Source: JAVJPJ01 sp040217295
GTDB taxonomy: Bacteria > Pseudomonadota > Alphaproteobacteria > Rhodobacterales > Rhodobacteraceae
Assembly (NCBI GenBank): GCA_964460185.1
Contig: CAYWTM010000036.1
Coordinates: forward strand, 1-27,899
Direction: 5' to 3'
Length of the DNA stretch: 27,899 bases
Made by a program: the position numbers and the translations under genes. Positions 21,052 through 27,899 of the stretch are shown in pieces (the stretch's first letter is position 1; every line of letters starts with the position of its first letter). Under the pieces are notes generated by a model that searched no databases, had not been told where the DNA came from, and was given only the letters and a program-made list of their open reading frames with translations.

Positions 21052-22109
21052 TGGCGCGCGTCTATCTTGACCATAACGCAACGGCACCGCTGCGGCACGA
21101 GGCTCGGGACGCGATGATCGCGGCCATGGATGTGGCGGGCAACCCGTCCTCGGTCCATGCAGAGGGGCGCGCGGCAAAGGGCCTGATGGAACGCGCCCGC
21201 GCCGACCTGGCGCAAGCGCTTGGCGCGCAGGCTGCGGACATCGTCTTTGTCTCTGGTGCGACCGAAGGTGCGGCGCTTGCGCTGGAAGGGCGCGACCTGC
21301 ACGGATCAGGCATCGAACATGACGCGGTGCGCGCGTGGGTGCAGGGCGATCTGGCCGTCGCGAAAGATGGGCGTGTCACCGTCACGGATCCGGCGTCCAG
21401 CACGTTGCAATTGGCGAATTCGGAAACCGGCATCGTGCAAGACCTTCCCGAAGGTCTGGCCGTCAGCGACTGGACGCAAGGGTTCGGCAAGATTCCCGTG
21501 GCCTTTGACTGGTCCGGGATCGATATGATCCTGGTCTCGGCCCACAAGATCGGCGGGCCAAAGGGAATCGGCGCGCTGGTCTTGCGGCGCGGACTGGACG
21601 TGGCCGCGCGCATCCGGGGCGGCGGGCAGGAAATGGGTCGCAGGTCCGGGACCGAGAACCTGATCGGGATTGCAGGATTTGGCGCGGCGGCCCGCGCCGC
21701 CACACGAGATCTGGAACAAGGTGTCTGGGATCGGGTGGACAAACTTAGAAATATTCTAGAAAAGACTCTGGAAGCCGGCACAAAAGGGACTATTTTTGTC
21801 GGGAAAGGAATCGGGGCCGATACGCCGACACGTCTGCCCAATACGATGTGCCTGGTTACCCCCGGCTGGAAGGGGGAAACCCAGGTGATGCAGATGGATC
21901 TTGCGGGCTTTGCCGTCTCGGCGGGGTCGGCGTGTTCCTCGGGCAAGGTAAAGGCCAGTTCGGTCCTGACCGCGATGGGGTTCAGCGAAGCGGATGCGTC
22001 TTGTGCGCTGCGTGTCTCGCTAGGGCCCGAAACAACCGAAGCCGAGGTCGTGGCATTCGCCGAGGCCTGGCTTGCCGCCTACGACCGCTTCCAGGCACGC
22101 GGTCGCTGA
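21051..22109 (+). CDS. Cysteine desulfurase, class I (NifS/IscS-like)
   Basis: This PLP enzyme of 352 residues takes sulfur from cysteine to supply iron-sulfur cluster assembly. The PLP lysine is K166 in 'SAHKIGGPKG' and the catalytic cysteine is C295 in 'SAGSACSSGK', in the flexible loop typical of class I. 'YLDHNATAPL' and 'GGGQEMGRRSGTEN' are further NifS/IscS motifs. It is about 50 residues shorter than IscS of E. coli. The GTG at 21048 could also be used. Residues 231-255 are encoded by an unusual run of AT-rich, rare codons (AGA, CTA, ATT, ACT, ACA, GGA), containing a perfect TAGAA-N3-TTCTA repeat. A class II SufS lies at the far end of the same operon. Confidence 0.92.
   Translation: MARVYLDHNATAPLRHEARDAMIAAMDVAGNPSSVHAEGRAAKGLMERARADLAQALGAQAADIVFVSGATEGAALALEGRDLHGSGIEHDAVRAWVQGDLAVAKDGRVTVTDPASSTLQLANSETGIVQDLPEGLAVSDWTQGFGKIPVAFDWSGIDMILVSAHKIGGPKGIGALVLRRGLDVAARIRGGGQEMGRRSGTENLIGIAGFGAAARAATRDLEQGVWDRVDKLRNILEKTLEAGTKGTIFVGKGIGADTPTRLPNTMCLVTPGWKGETQVMQMDLAGFAVSAGSACSSGKVKASSVLTAMGFSEADASCALRVSLGPETTEAEVVAFAEAWLAAYDRFQARGR
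21746..21758. promoter_or_regulatory. Intragenic copy of the TAGAA-N3-TTCTA inverted repeat
   Basis: TAGAA-ATA-TTCTA is a perfect 5-base inverted repeat with the same spacing as the site over the suf promoter at 20414-20426. It lies inside the desulfurase gene in a locally AT-rich patch, about 420 bases before sufB. It could be an auxiliary operator, or an accident of the local composition. Confidence 0.3.
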
Positions 22110-22146
22110 CAGATCAGGGACGCCGCGCGCGTTCCAAGGACATTCA

Positions 22147-22161
22147 GCCGGGTCCCCCGGC
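22147..22161 (+). other. Small hairpin just ahead of the sufB ribosome binding site
   Basis: GCCGGG (22147-22152), loop TCC, CCCGGC (22156-22161) is a perfect six-pair stem ending five bases before the GGAGGT of sufB. It may insulate or tune sufB translation. There is no T-run, so it is not a terminator. Confidence 0.35.
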
Positions 22162-22177
22162 ATGACGGAGGTAGATG

Positions 22178-23713
22178 ATGACCGCACTCGATACGGACAC
22201 CCCAGAGGTTCAGGTCAAGGAAGGCGTGGATCAGGAAACTGTCGATGCCGTTCAGGCGGTTGGCGGCAAGTACAAATACGGTTGGAACACCGAGATCGAG
22301 ATGGATTACGCGCCCAAGGGCGTGAACGAGGATATCGTCCGGCTGATTTCGGAAAAGAACGGCGAACCCGAATGGATGACCGACTGGCGTCTGCAGGCGT
22401 TCAAGCGCTGGAAGCAGATGGAAGAGCCGACCTGGGCGATGGTGGACTATCCGCCCATCGACTACCAGGATCAGTATTTCTATGCCCGTCCCAAAAGCAT
22501 GGCGGAAAAGCCCAAATCGCTTGATGATGTCGACCCGGCGCTTTTGGAAACCTACAAGAAACTGGGGATCCCGCTGAAGGAACAGATGATCCTTGCCGGC
22601 GTCGAGGGCGCGGAAAACATGCCAGCCGAGGGCCGCAAGGTGGCCGTGGACGCCGTGTTCGACAGCGTATCGGTGGGCACGACGTTCCAGGCCGAACTGA
22701 AAAAGGCCGGCGTGATCTTTTGCTCGATCTCCGAGGCGATCAAGGACCACCCCGAATTGGTCAAGAAATACCTCGGCTCGGTCGTGCCGATCACCGACAA
22801 CTATTTCGCCACCCTCAATTCGGCCGTCTTCTCGGATGGCTCCTTCGTCTACATCCCGCCGGGCGTGCGCTGCCCGATGGAGCTGTCGACCTATTTCCGC
22901 ATCAATGCCGAAAATACCGGCCAATTCGAACGCACGCTGATCATCGCCGACAAGGGCAGCTACGTGTCCTATCTCGAGGGCTGCACCGCGCCGATGCGCG
23001 ACACTCACCAGTTGCACGCCGCGGTGGTGGAACTGGTCGCACTCGACGATGCCGAGATCAAGTATTCGACCGTGCAGAACTGGTATCCGGGCGATGAAAA
23101 CGGCAAGGGCGGTATTTACAACTTCGTGACCAAGCGCGCCGATTGCCGGGGCGACCGGTCAAAGGTGATGTGGACGCAGGTGGAAACCGGATCGGCCATC
23201 ACCTGGAAATACCCGTCTTGCATCCTGCGCGGCGATGACAGCCAGGGCGAGTTCTATTCCATCGCCATCGCCAACAACGCACAGCAGGCCGATACCGGCA
23301 CCAAGATGATCCACCTGGGCAAGCGCACCAAGTCGCGGATCGTGTCCAAGGGGATCAGCGCGGGCCGCGCGCAGAATACCTATCGCGGGCTGGTGTCCAT
23401 GCACCCCAAGGCCAAGGACAGCCGCAACTATACCCAGTGCGACAGCCTTTTGATCGGCGACAAGTGCGGGGCGCATACGGTCCCCTATATCGAGGTCAAG
23501 AACAACTCGTCCCGCGTGGAGCACGAGGCCACGACATCCAAGGTGGATGACGACCAGATGTTCTATTGCCAGTCGCGGGGCATGGGTGAGGAAGAGGCGG
23601 TCGCGCTGATCGTGAACGGCTTCGCCCGCGAGGTGTTGCAGGCCCTGCCGATGGAGTTCGCCATGGAGGCGCAGCAGTTGGTTGCGATCTCATTGGAAGG
23701 ATCGGTGGGGTAG
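22178..23713 (+). CDS. sufB: Fe-S cluster assembly scaffold protein SufB
   Basis: SufB with SufC and SufD forms the SufBC2D scaffold on which clusters are built. The 511-residue product has the full SufB length. Characteristic stretches include 'KYKYGWNTEIEMDYAPKGVNEDIVRLIS', 'GVRCPMELSTYFRINAENTGQFERTLIIADKGSYVSYLEGCTAP', 'VQNWYPGDENGKGGIYNFVTKR' and the C-terminal 'CGAHTVPYIEVKNNSSRVEHEATTSKV', where Cys and Glu residues take part in cluster assembly. Two ATGs lie at 22175 and 22178; the second is better spaced (5 bases) from GGAGGT (22167-22172). It follows the class I desulfurase in the operon. Confidence 0.97.
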   Translation: MTALDTDTPEVQVKEGVDQETVDAVQAVGGKYKYGWNTEIEMDYAPKGVNEDIVRLISEKNGEPEWMTDWRLQAFKRWKQMEEPTWAMVDYPPIDYQDQYFYARPKSMAEKPKSLDDVDPALLETYKKLGIPLKEQMILAGVEGAENMPAEGRKVAVDAVFDSVSVGTTFQAELKKAGVIFCSISEAIKDHPELVKKYLGSVVPITDNYFATLNSAVFSDGSFVYIPPGVRCPMELSTYFRINAENTGQFERTLIIADKGSYVSYLEGCTAPMRDTHQLHAAVVELVALDDAEIKYSTVQNWYPGDENGKGGIYNFVTKRADCRGDRSKVMWTQVETGSAITWKYPSCILRGDDSQGEFYSIAIANNAQQADTGTKMIHLGKRTKSRIVSKGISAGRAQNTYRGLVSMHPKAKDSRNYTQCDSLLIGDKCGAHTVPYIEVKNNSSRVEHEATTSKVDDDQMFYCQSRGMGEEEAVALIVNGFAREVLQALPMEFAMEAQQLVAISLEGSVG

Positions 23714-23770
23714 GATGCGGCCGGACCGCAGATATCCCAGCCGCCCTTGATCCCGGACAGGAGCCTTCAG

Positions 23771-24082
23771 ATGATCGTTACCACCACACCCTCCGTCGAG
23801 GGCAGCCAGATCACCGACTATCACGGCATCGTCGTGGGCGAGGCCATTCTTGGCGCCAACGTGTTCCGCGATCTGTTCGCCGGCATCACGGATATCATTG
23901 GCGGCCGGTCCGGGGCCTATGAACAGGAACTGGGCAAGGCGCGCGAGGTGGCCCTGTCCGAGATGGAGGACCGCGCCCGCGCCATGGGGGCGACCGCCGT
24001 CGTGGGCGTCGATCTCGATTACGAGGTCATCAACAACATGCTGATGGTGTCGGCCTCCGGCACTGCAGTCACGCTTGGCTGA
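23771..24082 (+). CDS. UPF0145 (YbjQ-like) protein within the suf operon
   Basis: The 103-residue protein has the UPF0145/YbjQ pattern: 'MIVTTTPSVEGSQITDYHGIVVGEAILGANVFRDLFAGITDIIGGRSGAYEQELGKAREVALSEM' in consecutive parts, then 'ARAMGATAVVGVDLDYEVI' and 'MLMVSASGTAVTL'. The family was once called putative heavy-metal-binding, but the function is not established. AGGAG is 7 bases before the ATG at 23771. It sits between sufB and sufC, two genes whose products form one complex, which suggests a link with cluster assembly or metal supply. That link is inferred from position alone. Confidence 0.88.
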   Translation: MIVTTTPSVEGSQITDYHGIVVGEAILGANVFRDLFAGITDIIGGRSGAYEQELGKAREVALSEMEDRARAMGATAVVGVDLDYEVINNMLMVSASGTAVTLG

Positions 24083-24157
24083 CGGATCCGAACAAACCAA
24101 GCCAATCCCGTATCCGCGGCCCTGTCGCCGCGTCACTGACGAGCAAGAGGAATGAAC

Positions 24158-24913
24158 ATGCTGAGCATCAAGAACCTGCACGTGAAGCTGGAAGAAGAGG
24201 ACAAGCAGATCCTCAAGGGTGTTGATCTGGAGATCGAGCCTGGCAAGGTCCACGCGATCATGGGGCCCAACGGGTCGGGCAAATCCACGCTCAGCTATGT
24301 CCTGTCGGGCCGCGATGGCTACGAGGTGACCGACGGCAACGCGACGCTGGACGGCGAGGATTTGCTTGAGATGGACCCCGAGGAGCGCGCCGCCGCCGGC
24401 CTGTTCCTGGCGTTTCAGTACCCGGTCGAAATTCCCGGCGTGGGCAACATGACCTTTCTGCGCACCGCGGTGAACGCACAGCGCAAGAGCCGCGGCGAAG
24501 AGGAAATGAGCGCGGGCGATTTCCTGAAACTTGTGCGCGAAAAGGCCAAGGCGCTGAAGATCGACGCGGATATGTTGAAGCGTCCGGTCAATGTCGGCTT
24601 TTCCGGCGGCGAGAAAAAGCGTAATGAAATCCTTCAGATGGCCATGCTCGAACCCAAGATGTGCATCCTGGATGAAACCGATTCAGGCCTGGATGTCGAC
24701 GCGATGAAACTGGTGTCGGACGGCGTGAACGCGCTGCGCGACGCCGGGCGGAGCTTTCTTGTGATCACCCATTACCAGCGCCTGCTCGATCACATCAAAC
24801 CCGATTTCGTGCACATCATGGCCGATGGCCGCATCATCAAGACCGGCGGACCGGAACTGGCGCTCGAGGTTGAGAACAACGGCTACGCCGATATCCTGGG
24901 GGAGACCGCGTAA
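24158..24913 (+). CDS. sufC: Fe-S cluster assembly ATPase SufC
   Basis: SufC is the ABC-type ATPase of the SufBC2D scaffold. The protein (251 residues from the ATG at 24158) shows Walker A 'GPNGSGKST', the Q-loop region 'FLAFQYPVEIPGV', the signature 'GFSGGEKKRNEI', and Walker B with its distinctive SufC ending 'MCILDETDSGLDVDA'. 'VITHYQRLLDHIKPDFVHIM' contains the switch histidine. An in-frame ATG at 24152 touches the AGAGGA sequence and is less likely; 24158 has proper spacing. Its TAA shares one base with the ATG of sufD (TAATG), so the two are coupled. Confidence 0.97.
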   Translation: MLSIKNLHVKLEEEDKQILKGVDLEIEPGKVHAIMGPNGSGKSTLSYVLSGRDGYEVTDGNATLDGEDLLEMDPEERAAAGLFLAFQYPVEIPGVGNMTFLRTAVNAQRKSRGEEEMSAGDFLKLVREKAKALKIDADMLKRPVNVGFSGGEKKRNEILQMAMLEPKMCILDETDSGLDVDAMKLVSDGVNALRDAGRSFLVITHYQRLLDHIKPDFVHIMADGRIIKTGGPELALEVENNGYADILGETA

Positions 24914-26214
24914 TGGCCAACCCGCAGGCAAAACAGACCCTGACCGAGGCGCGGCTTGACGGGTTGAGCATGCCCGGCGGTGCGTCCTGGGCGGTCGAGG
25001 CGCGCAAGGCCGCGCTGGCGCGTGTTCGGGGGGGCGGCCTGCCGACCCGGCGGGACGAATACTGGAAATATACCGATCCCTCCAGCCTGACGCAGGCCGT
25101 GGCCCAACGGGCGGCCCTGTTTCATGCAGGCGATGAAATGCCCATTTTCGACGGGCTCGACCGGCTGAGGATCGTGTTCGTTGATGGGGTCTTCGACGCC
25201 GAGGCTTCCGATGATCTGGCCCTTGACGGGGTCGAGATCGAGCGTTTGTCAGACGCGCTGCAAAAAGACATTCACTGGGCGCGCGATCTGTACGGCATGC
25301 TTGAGACACGCGGACAGACTCCTGTTTCGCGTCCGCTGGCGGCTCTGAACACCGCCTTCGCGACCGACGGTGTGGTGATCCGTGTCACGGGCACACCATC
25401 GCGCCCCATCAGCCTGACATACCTGCATAATTCGGAGACCTCGGACGCCATTTTGCACCACCTGGTCCGCGTCGAACAAGGGGCGGAGGTCACGATCCTT
25501 GAAAACGGGCCGGCGGCCGCGCGGTTCAACAAGTGCATGGAAATCAGCGTGGCAGACCATGCCGGGTTCCATCATGTGCGGGCACAGGGCCGCGACCATG
25601 AACGCCGCGCCGCCACGCATATGTTCGCCCAACTGGGCGAAGAAAGCGCCTACAAGTCGTTCACCCTGACCGCCAACGGTGTGATGACGCGCAATGAACA
25701 TGTGATCGAACTGACCGGCGACAATGCCAGTGCCCATGTGGCGGGCGCGGCCATGGGGGATGGCAAGAAGGCTCCGTTCCACCATGACGACACGGTGTTC
25801 GTGACCCATGACGCGGTGAACTGCGAAAGCCGGCAGGTCTTCAAGAAGGTTCTGCGCAACGGGGCCGAGGGGGTGTTTCAGGGCAAGATCCTGGTAAAGC
25901 CCGGTGCCCAGAAAACCGATGGTTACCAGATCAGCCAGTCCTTGCTGCTGGATGACGATTCGATCTCTCTTGCCAAGCCGGAGCTCGAGATCTACGCCGA
26001 CGATGTCATCTGCTCGCACGGGTCCACCACGGGCGCGATCGATGAAACGGCGCTGTTTTACCTGCGGTCACGCGGGGTGCCGACCGAGATTGCCACCGAT
26101 CTGCTGGTGCTGGCGTTCCTGGATGAGGCCATTCAGGAAATCGCCGACGACCGTTTGGCCGATGATATCCGCCTGCGGCTGCAACAATGGCTGGAGCGGC
26201 ACAGGCAGGGCTGA
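24913..26214 (+). CDS. sufD: Fe-S cluster assembly protein SufD
   Basis: SufD pairs with SufB in the SufBC2D scaffold and supports iron acquisition for the cluster. The 433-residue protein has the typical N-terminal helical part ('LPTRRDEYWKYTDPSSL') and the beta-helix core with 'HVAGAAMGDGKKAPFHHDDTVFVTHDAVNCESRQVFKKVLRNGAEGVFQGKILVKPGAQKTDGYQ', followed by 'ADDVICSHGSTTGAIDETALFYLRSRGV', which contains the conserved histidine of SufD. The start overlaps the sufC stop. It is followed after six bases by the first Yip1-like gene. Confidence 0.95.
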   Translation: MANPQAKQTLTEARLDGLSMPGGASWAVEARKAALARVRGGGLPTRRDEYWKYTDPSSLTQAVAQRAALFHAGDEMPIFDGLDRLRIVFVDGVFDAEASDDLALDGVEIERLSDALQKDIHWARDLYGMLETRGQTPVSRPLAALNTAFATDGVVIRVTGTPSRPISLTYLHNSETSDAILHHLVRVEQGAEVTILENGPAAARFNKCMEISVADHAGFHHVRAQGRDHERRAATHMFAQLGEESAYKSFTLTANGVMTRNEHVIELTGDNASAHVAGAAMGDGKKAPFHHDDTVFVTHDAVNCESRQVFKKVLRNGAEGVFQGKILVKPGAQKTDGYQISQSLLLDDDSISLAKPELEIYADDVICSHGSTTGAIDETALFYLRSRGVPTEIATDLLVLAFLDEAIQEIADDRLADDIRLRLQQWLERHRQG

Positions 26215-26220
26215 CACCGC

Positions 26221-26724
26221 ATGAGCGTTGTAAAAGATATCGCGGCCTCCTGGCGCAGACCCGGTGTGGTCATGCGGCGGCACCTGGCTGCTGGCCGTCG
26301 GGAAGATCGCGCGATCATGTTCCTGATGTTGGCCTGCGGCCTGATCTTTGTGGCGCAATGGCCGATCATCTCGCGCGAGGCTGCCCTCGCCCCAGACGGC
26401 CCGCCGCTGGAAGCGCGCCTTGCGATCACATTCTTTGCCTGGCTCATGGTCTGGCCCATAGGGTTTTATGCCCTGGGCGGGCTCAGCCACCTGATCGCGC
26501 GGGCGATCGGCGGCAAGGGCACGTGGTATACCGCACGGTTGGCGCTGTTCTGGGCGTTGCTGGCCTCGACGCCGGCATGGCTTTTCTACGGGCTTGTCGC
26601 CGGGTTCATTGGGCCCGGACCGGCACAACAGGGGGTGGGGGCGCTGCTTTTGATCGCGTTCCTGTCGATCTGGGGGCTGTCGCTGCGAGAGGCCGAACGT
26701 GCGCCGGAGGCAGGGTATGAGTGA
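26221..26724 (+). CDS. Yip1-like integral membrane protein 1
   Basis: The 167-residue membrane protein has four clear hydrophobic segments (about residues 37-57, 67-95, 103-125 and 138-155) after a basic N terminus ('KDIAASWRRPGVVMRRHLAAGRRED'), and a 'GGLSHLIARAIGGKGTW' loop typical of bacterial Yip1-domain proteins. No function is known for bacterial members. It starts six bases after sufD with only a weak ribosome binding site. Its end overlaps the next gene by 8 bases, so it belongs to the suf operon. Confidence 0.75.
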   Translation: MSVVKDIAASWRRPGVVMRRHLAAGRREDRAIMFLMLACGLIFVAQWPIISREAALAPDGPPLEARLAITFFAWLMVWPIGFYALGGLSHLIARAIGGKGTWYTARLALFWALLASTPAWLFYGLVAGFIGPGPAQQGVGALLLIAFLSIWGLSLREAERAPEAGYE

Positions 26725-27319
26725 TCTGTTGAACATCGGCTACCTGCTGCGCCTGGCCCGCGAAACGGTATCGGACCCCAAGGGCGGCGCCCGTGAGGTG
26801 ATGGACCTGCACCTGTCGCGTCAGGCGCTGATCTTGATGTTCGCCATCGTCGTCGTGCTGTCGCTGATCCTGGGCGAAATCGTCGCGCTGATGGCGCAAC
26901 TGCCCACGGGCGGCGATGTGGCCTTTGCGTTCCGCTCGCCGCTGGTGCTTGGATTGTTGCAGGGCGTGTTCTTGTTGGTGACGGCCTATGCGATGACATT
27001 TGTCGGCCGCCTCTTCGGCGGCGTGGGCAGTTTCAACGGGGCTTTGGCGCTGGTGGTCTGGCTTCAGTTCATCTTCATCTGCATACAGATCGTGCAGATC
27101 GGTGCCCTGCTGCTGATCCCGCCGGTGGCCGGTCTGATCACCATACTGGCGCTTGGTCTGTTCTTCTGGCTGCTTGTGAATTTCATTGCCGCATTGCACG
27201 GCTTCACCTCGACGGGGATGGTCTTTGTCATGACCATCGTGTCGAGCATCGTGATCTTGTTTTTACTGGGCCTGGTTCTCACCATGCTTGGGCTAAGCAC
27301 TGACCTCCAAGGGTTCTGA
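26717..27319 (+). CDS. Yip1-like integral membrane protein 2
   Basis: The 200-residue protein has five or six hydrophobic segments and the Yip1-domain pattern 'YLLRLARETVSDPKGGAREVMDLHLSRQALILMFAIVVVLSLIL', 'VGRLFGGVGSFNGALALVVWLQF' and 'GFTSTGMVFVMTIVSSIVILFLLGLV'. The ATG at 26717 lies inside the end of the preceding gene and has GGAGG (26706-26710) 6 bases ahead. sufS starts on the base after its stop codon. The two proteins share the 'RLFGG/RAIGG' loop logic and may work as a pair. Their presence between sufD and sufS suggests a membrane role linked to iron-sulfur metabolism, which remains inference. Confidence 0.78.
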   Translation: MSDLLNIGYLLRLARETVSDPKGGAREVMDLHLSRQALILMFAIVVVLSLILGEIVALMAQLPTGGDVAFAFRSPLVLGLLQGVFLLVTAYAMTFVGRLFGGVGSFNGALALVVWLQFIFICIQIVQIGALLLIPPVAGLITILALGLFFWLLVNFIAALHGFTSTGMVFVMTIVSSIVILFLLGLVLTMLGLSTDLQGF

Positions 27320-27899
27320 ATGACCTATGATATCGAAAAGATCCGCGCCGATTTCCCTATTCTGGGGCGTCAGGTAAACGGCAAGCCGCTGGTATACCTG
27401 GACAATGGCGCCTCGGCCCAGAAGCCGCAGGTGGTGATCGACGCGATCACGCAGGCCTATTCGATGGAATATGCCAACGTGCATCGCGGCCTGCATTTCC
27501 TGTCGAACCTGGCGACCGAGAAATATGAAAACGTGCGCGGCACCATCGCGCGGTTTCTGGGCGTCAAGGATGAGCACGAGATCGTTTTCACCTCGGGCAC
27601 GACCGAGGGAATCAACCTGGTGGCCTATGGATGGGCAATGCCGCGCCTGGAAGCCGGCGACGAGATCTTGCTGACGGTGGCCGAACACCACGCCAATATC
27701 GTGCCATGGCATTTTCTGCGCGAACGTCAGGGCGTGGTGTTGAAATGGGTGGATGTCGACAGCAATGGCGATCTTGATCCGCAAGCGATGATCGACGCCA
27801 TAGGCCCCCGGACGCGGCTGGTCGCGATGACCCACATGTCGAACGTACTTGGCACCGTTTTCGACGTGAAACCGGTGATCGAGGCGGCCCATGCCAAAG
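27320..27899 (+). CDS. sufS: Cysteine desulfurase SufS, class II (partial, runs off the window)
   Basis: Only the first 193 residues are present; the frame is open to the last base. 'YDIEKIRADFPILGRQVNGKPLVYLDNGASAQKPQVVIDAI', 'YANVHRGLHFLS', 'IVFTSGTTEGINLVA' and 'AEHHANIVPWHFLRERQGVVLKWVDVD' are classic SufS/CsdA class II motifs. The PLP lysine and catalytic cysteine lie beyond the edge. The enzyme releases sulfur from cysteine for the SufBCD scaffold. AAGGG (27309-27313) lies 6 bases ahead of the ATG, which abuts the stop of the second Yip1-like gene. Confidence 0.95.
   Translation, partial: MTYDIEKIRADFPILGRQVNGKPLVYLDNGASAQKPQVVIDAITQAYSMEYANVHRGLHFLSNLATEKYENVRGTIARFLGVKDEHEIVFTSGTTEGINLVAYGWAMPRLEAGDEILLTVAEHHANIVPWHFLRERQGVVLKWVDVDSNGDLDPQAMIDAIGPRTRLVAMTHMSNVLGTVFDVKPVIEAAHAK

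Noticed and set aside
22110..22177. Terminator between the class I desulfurase gene and sufB
   Set aside because: The six-pair GCCGGG/CCCGGC stem has no T-run and ends next to the sufB ribosome binding site, so it would not end transcription.

Overview
The window is a dense, GC-rich stretch of chromosome from an alphaproteobacterium, most likely a marine member of the Rhodobacterales (Roseobacter group). The placement rests on three things: a dmdA-acuI pair for DMSP demethylation next to a GntR regulator, a cckA-type hybrid histidine kinase followed by a sulfotransferase-like gene and recA-alaS, and a suf operon that starts with a cysteine-poor IscR and carries a UPF0145 gene and two Yip1-like membrane genes. 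No tRNA, rRNA, CRISPR array, insertion sequence or prophage was seen, and no gene-free stretch exceeds 300 bases.

Region 1 (1-6240) is a DMSP catabolism locus. A GntR/FadR-type regulator and an orphan periplasmic binding protein point left. A rightward operon encodes a DUF2182 membrane protein, a DUF1326 cysteine-motif protein, a DinB-fold protein, DmdA and AcuI. The three non-DMSP genes lie between the regulator and dmdA, and the last two are translationally coupled to each other and to dmdA. An inverted repeat sits in the divergent promoter region, ending one base from the regulator start codon. I consider this accessory cassette the best candidate for an undescribed functional association.

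Region 2 (6241-17329) is housekeeping: rlmE, guaB, an RsmB-family rRNA methyltransferase, cckA with a perfect TTAA-N7-TTAA CtrA-type box, a small convergent sulfotransferase-like gene, recA with a strong terminator, alaS and a DUF1330 gene.

Region 3 (17330-20354) holds an Lrp/AsnC regulator divergent from a small DUF6356 gene, with two similar GGGA-N5-TCCC operators exactly 40 bp apart. Then come NADP-isocitrate dehydrogenase and a two-gene unit of an alpha/beta hydrolase plus a 75-residue conserved-looking protein, all leftward.

Region 4 (20355-27899) is the SUF iron-sulfur assembly operon, reading right: iscR, a class I (NifS/IscS-like) cysteine desulfurase, sufB, a UPF0145 gene, sufC, sufD, two Yip1-like membrane genes, and sufS, which runs off the window. 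The promoter (TTGACG-N17-TAGAAC) overlaps a TAGAA-N3-TTCCA inverted repeat, a plausible iron-responsive operator. A second, perfect copy of this motif lies in an AT-rich, rare-codon patch inside the desulfurase gene.

All identifications were made by reading the sequence. No database search or computation was available, so family names rest on recognised motifs and gene order.
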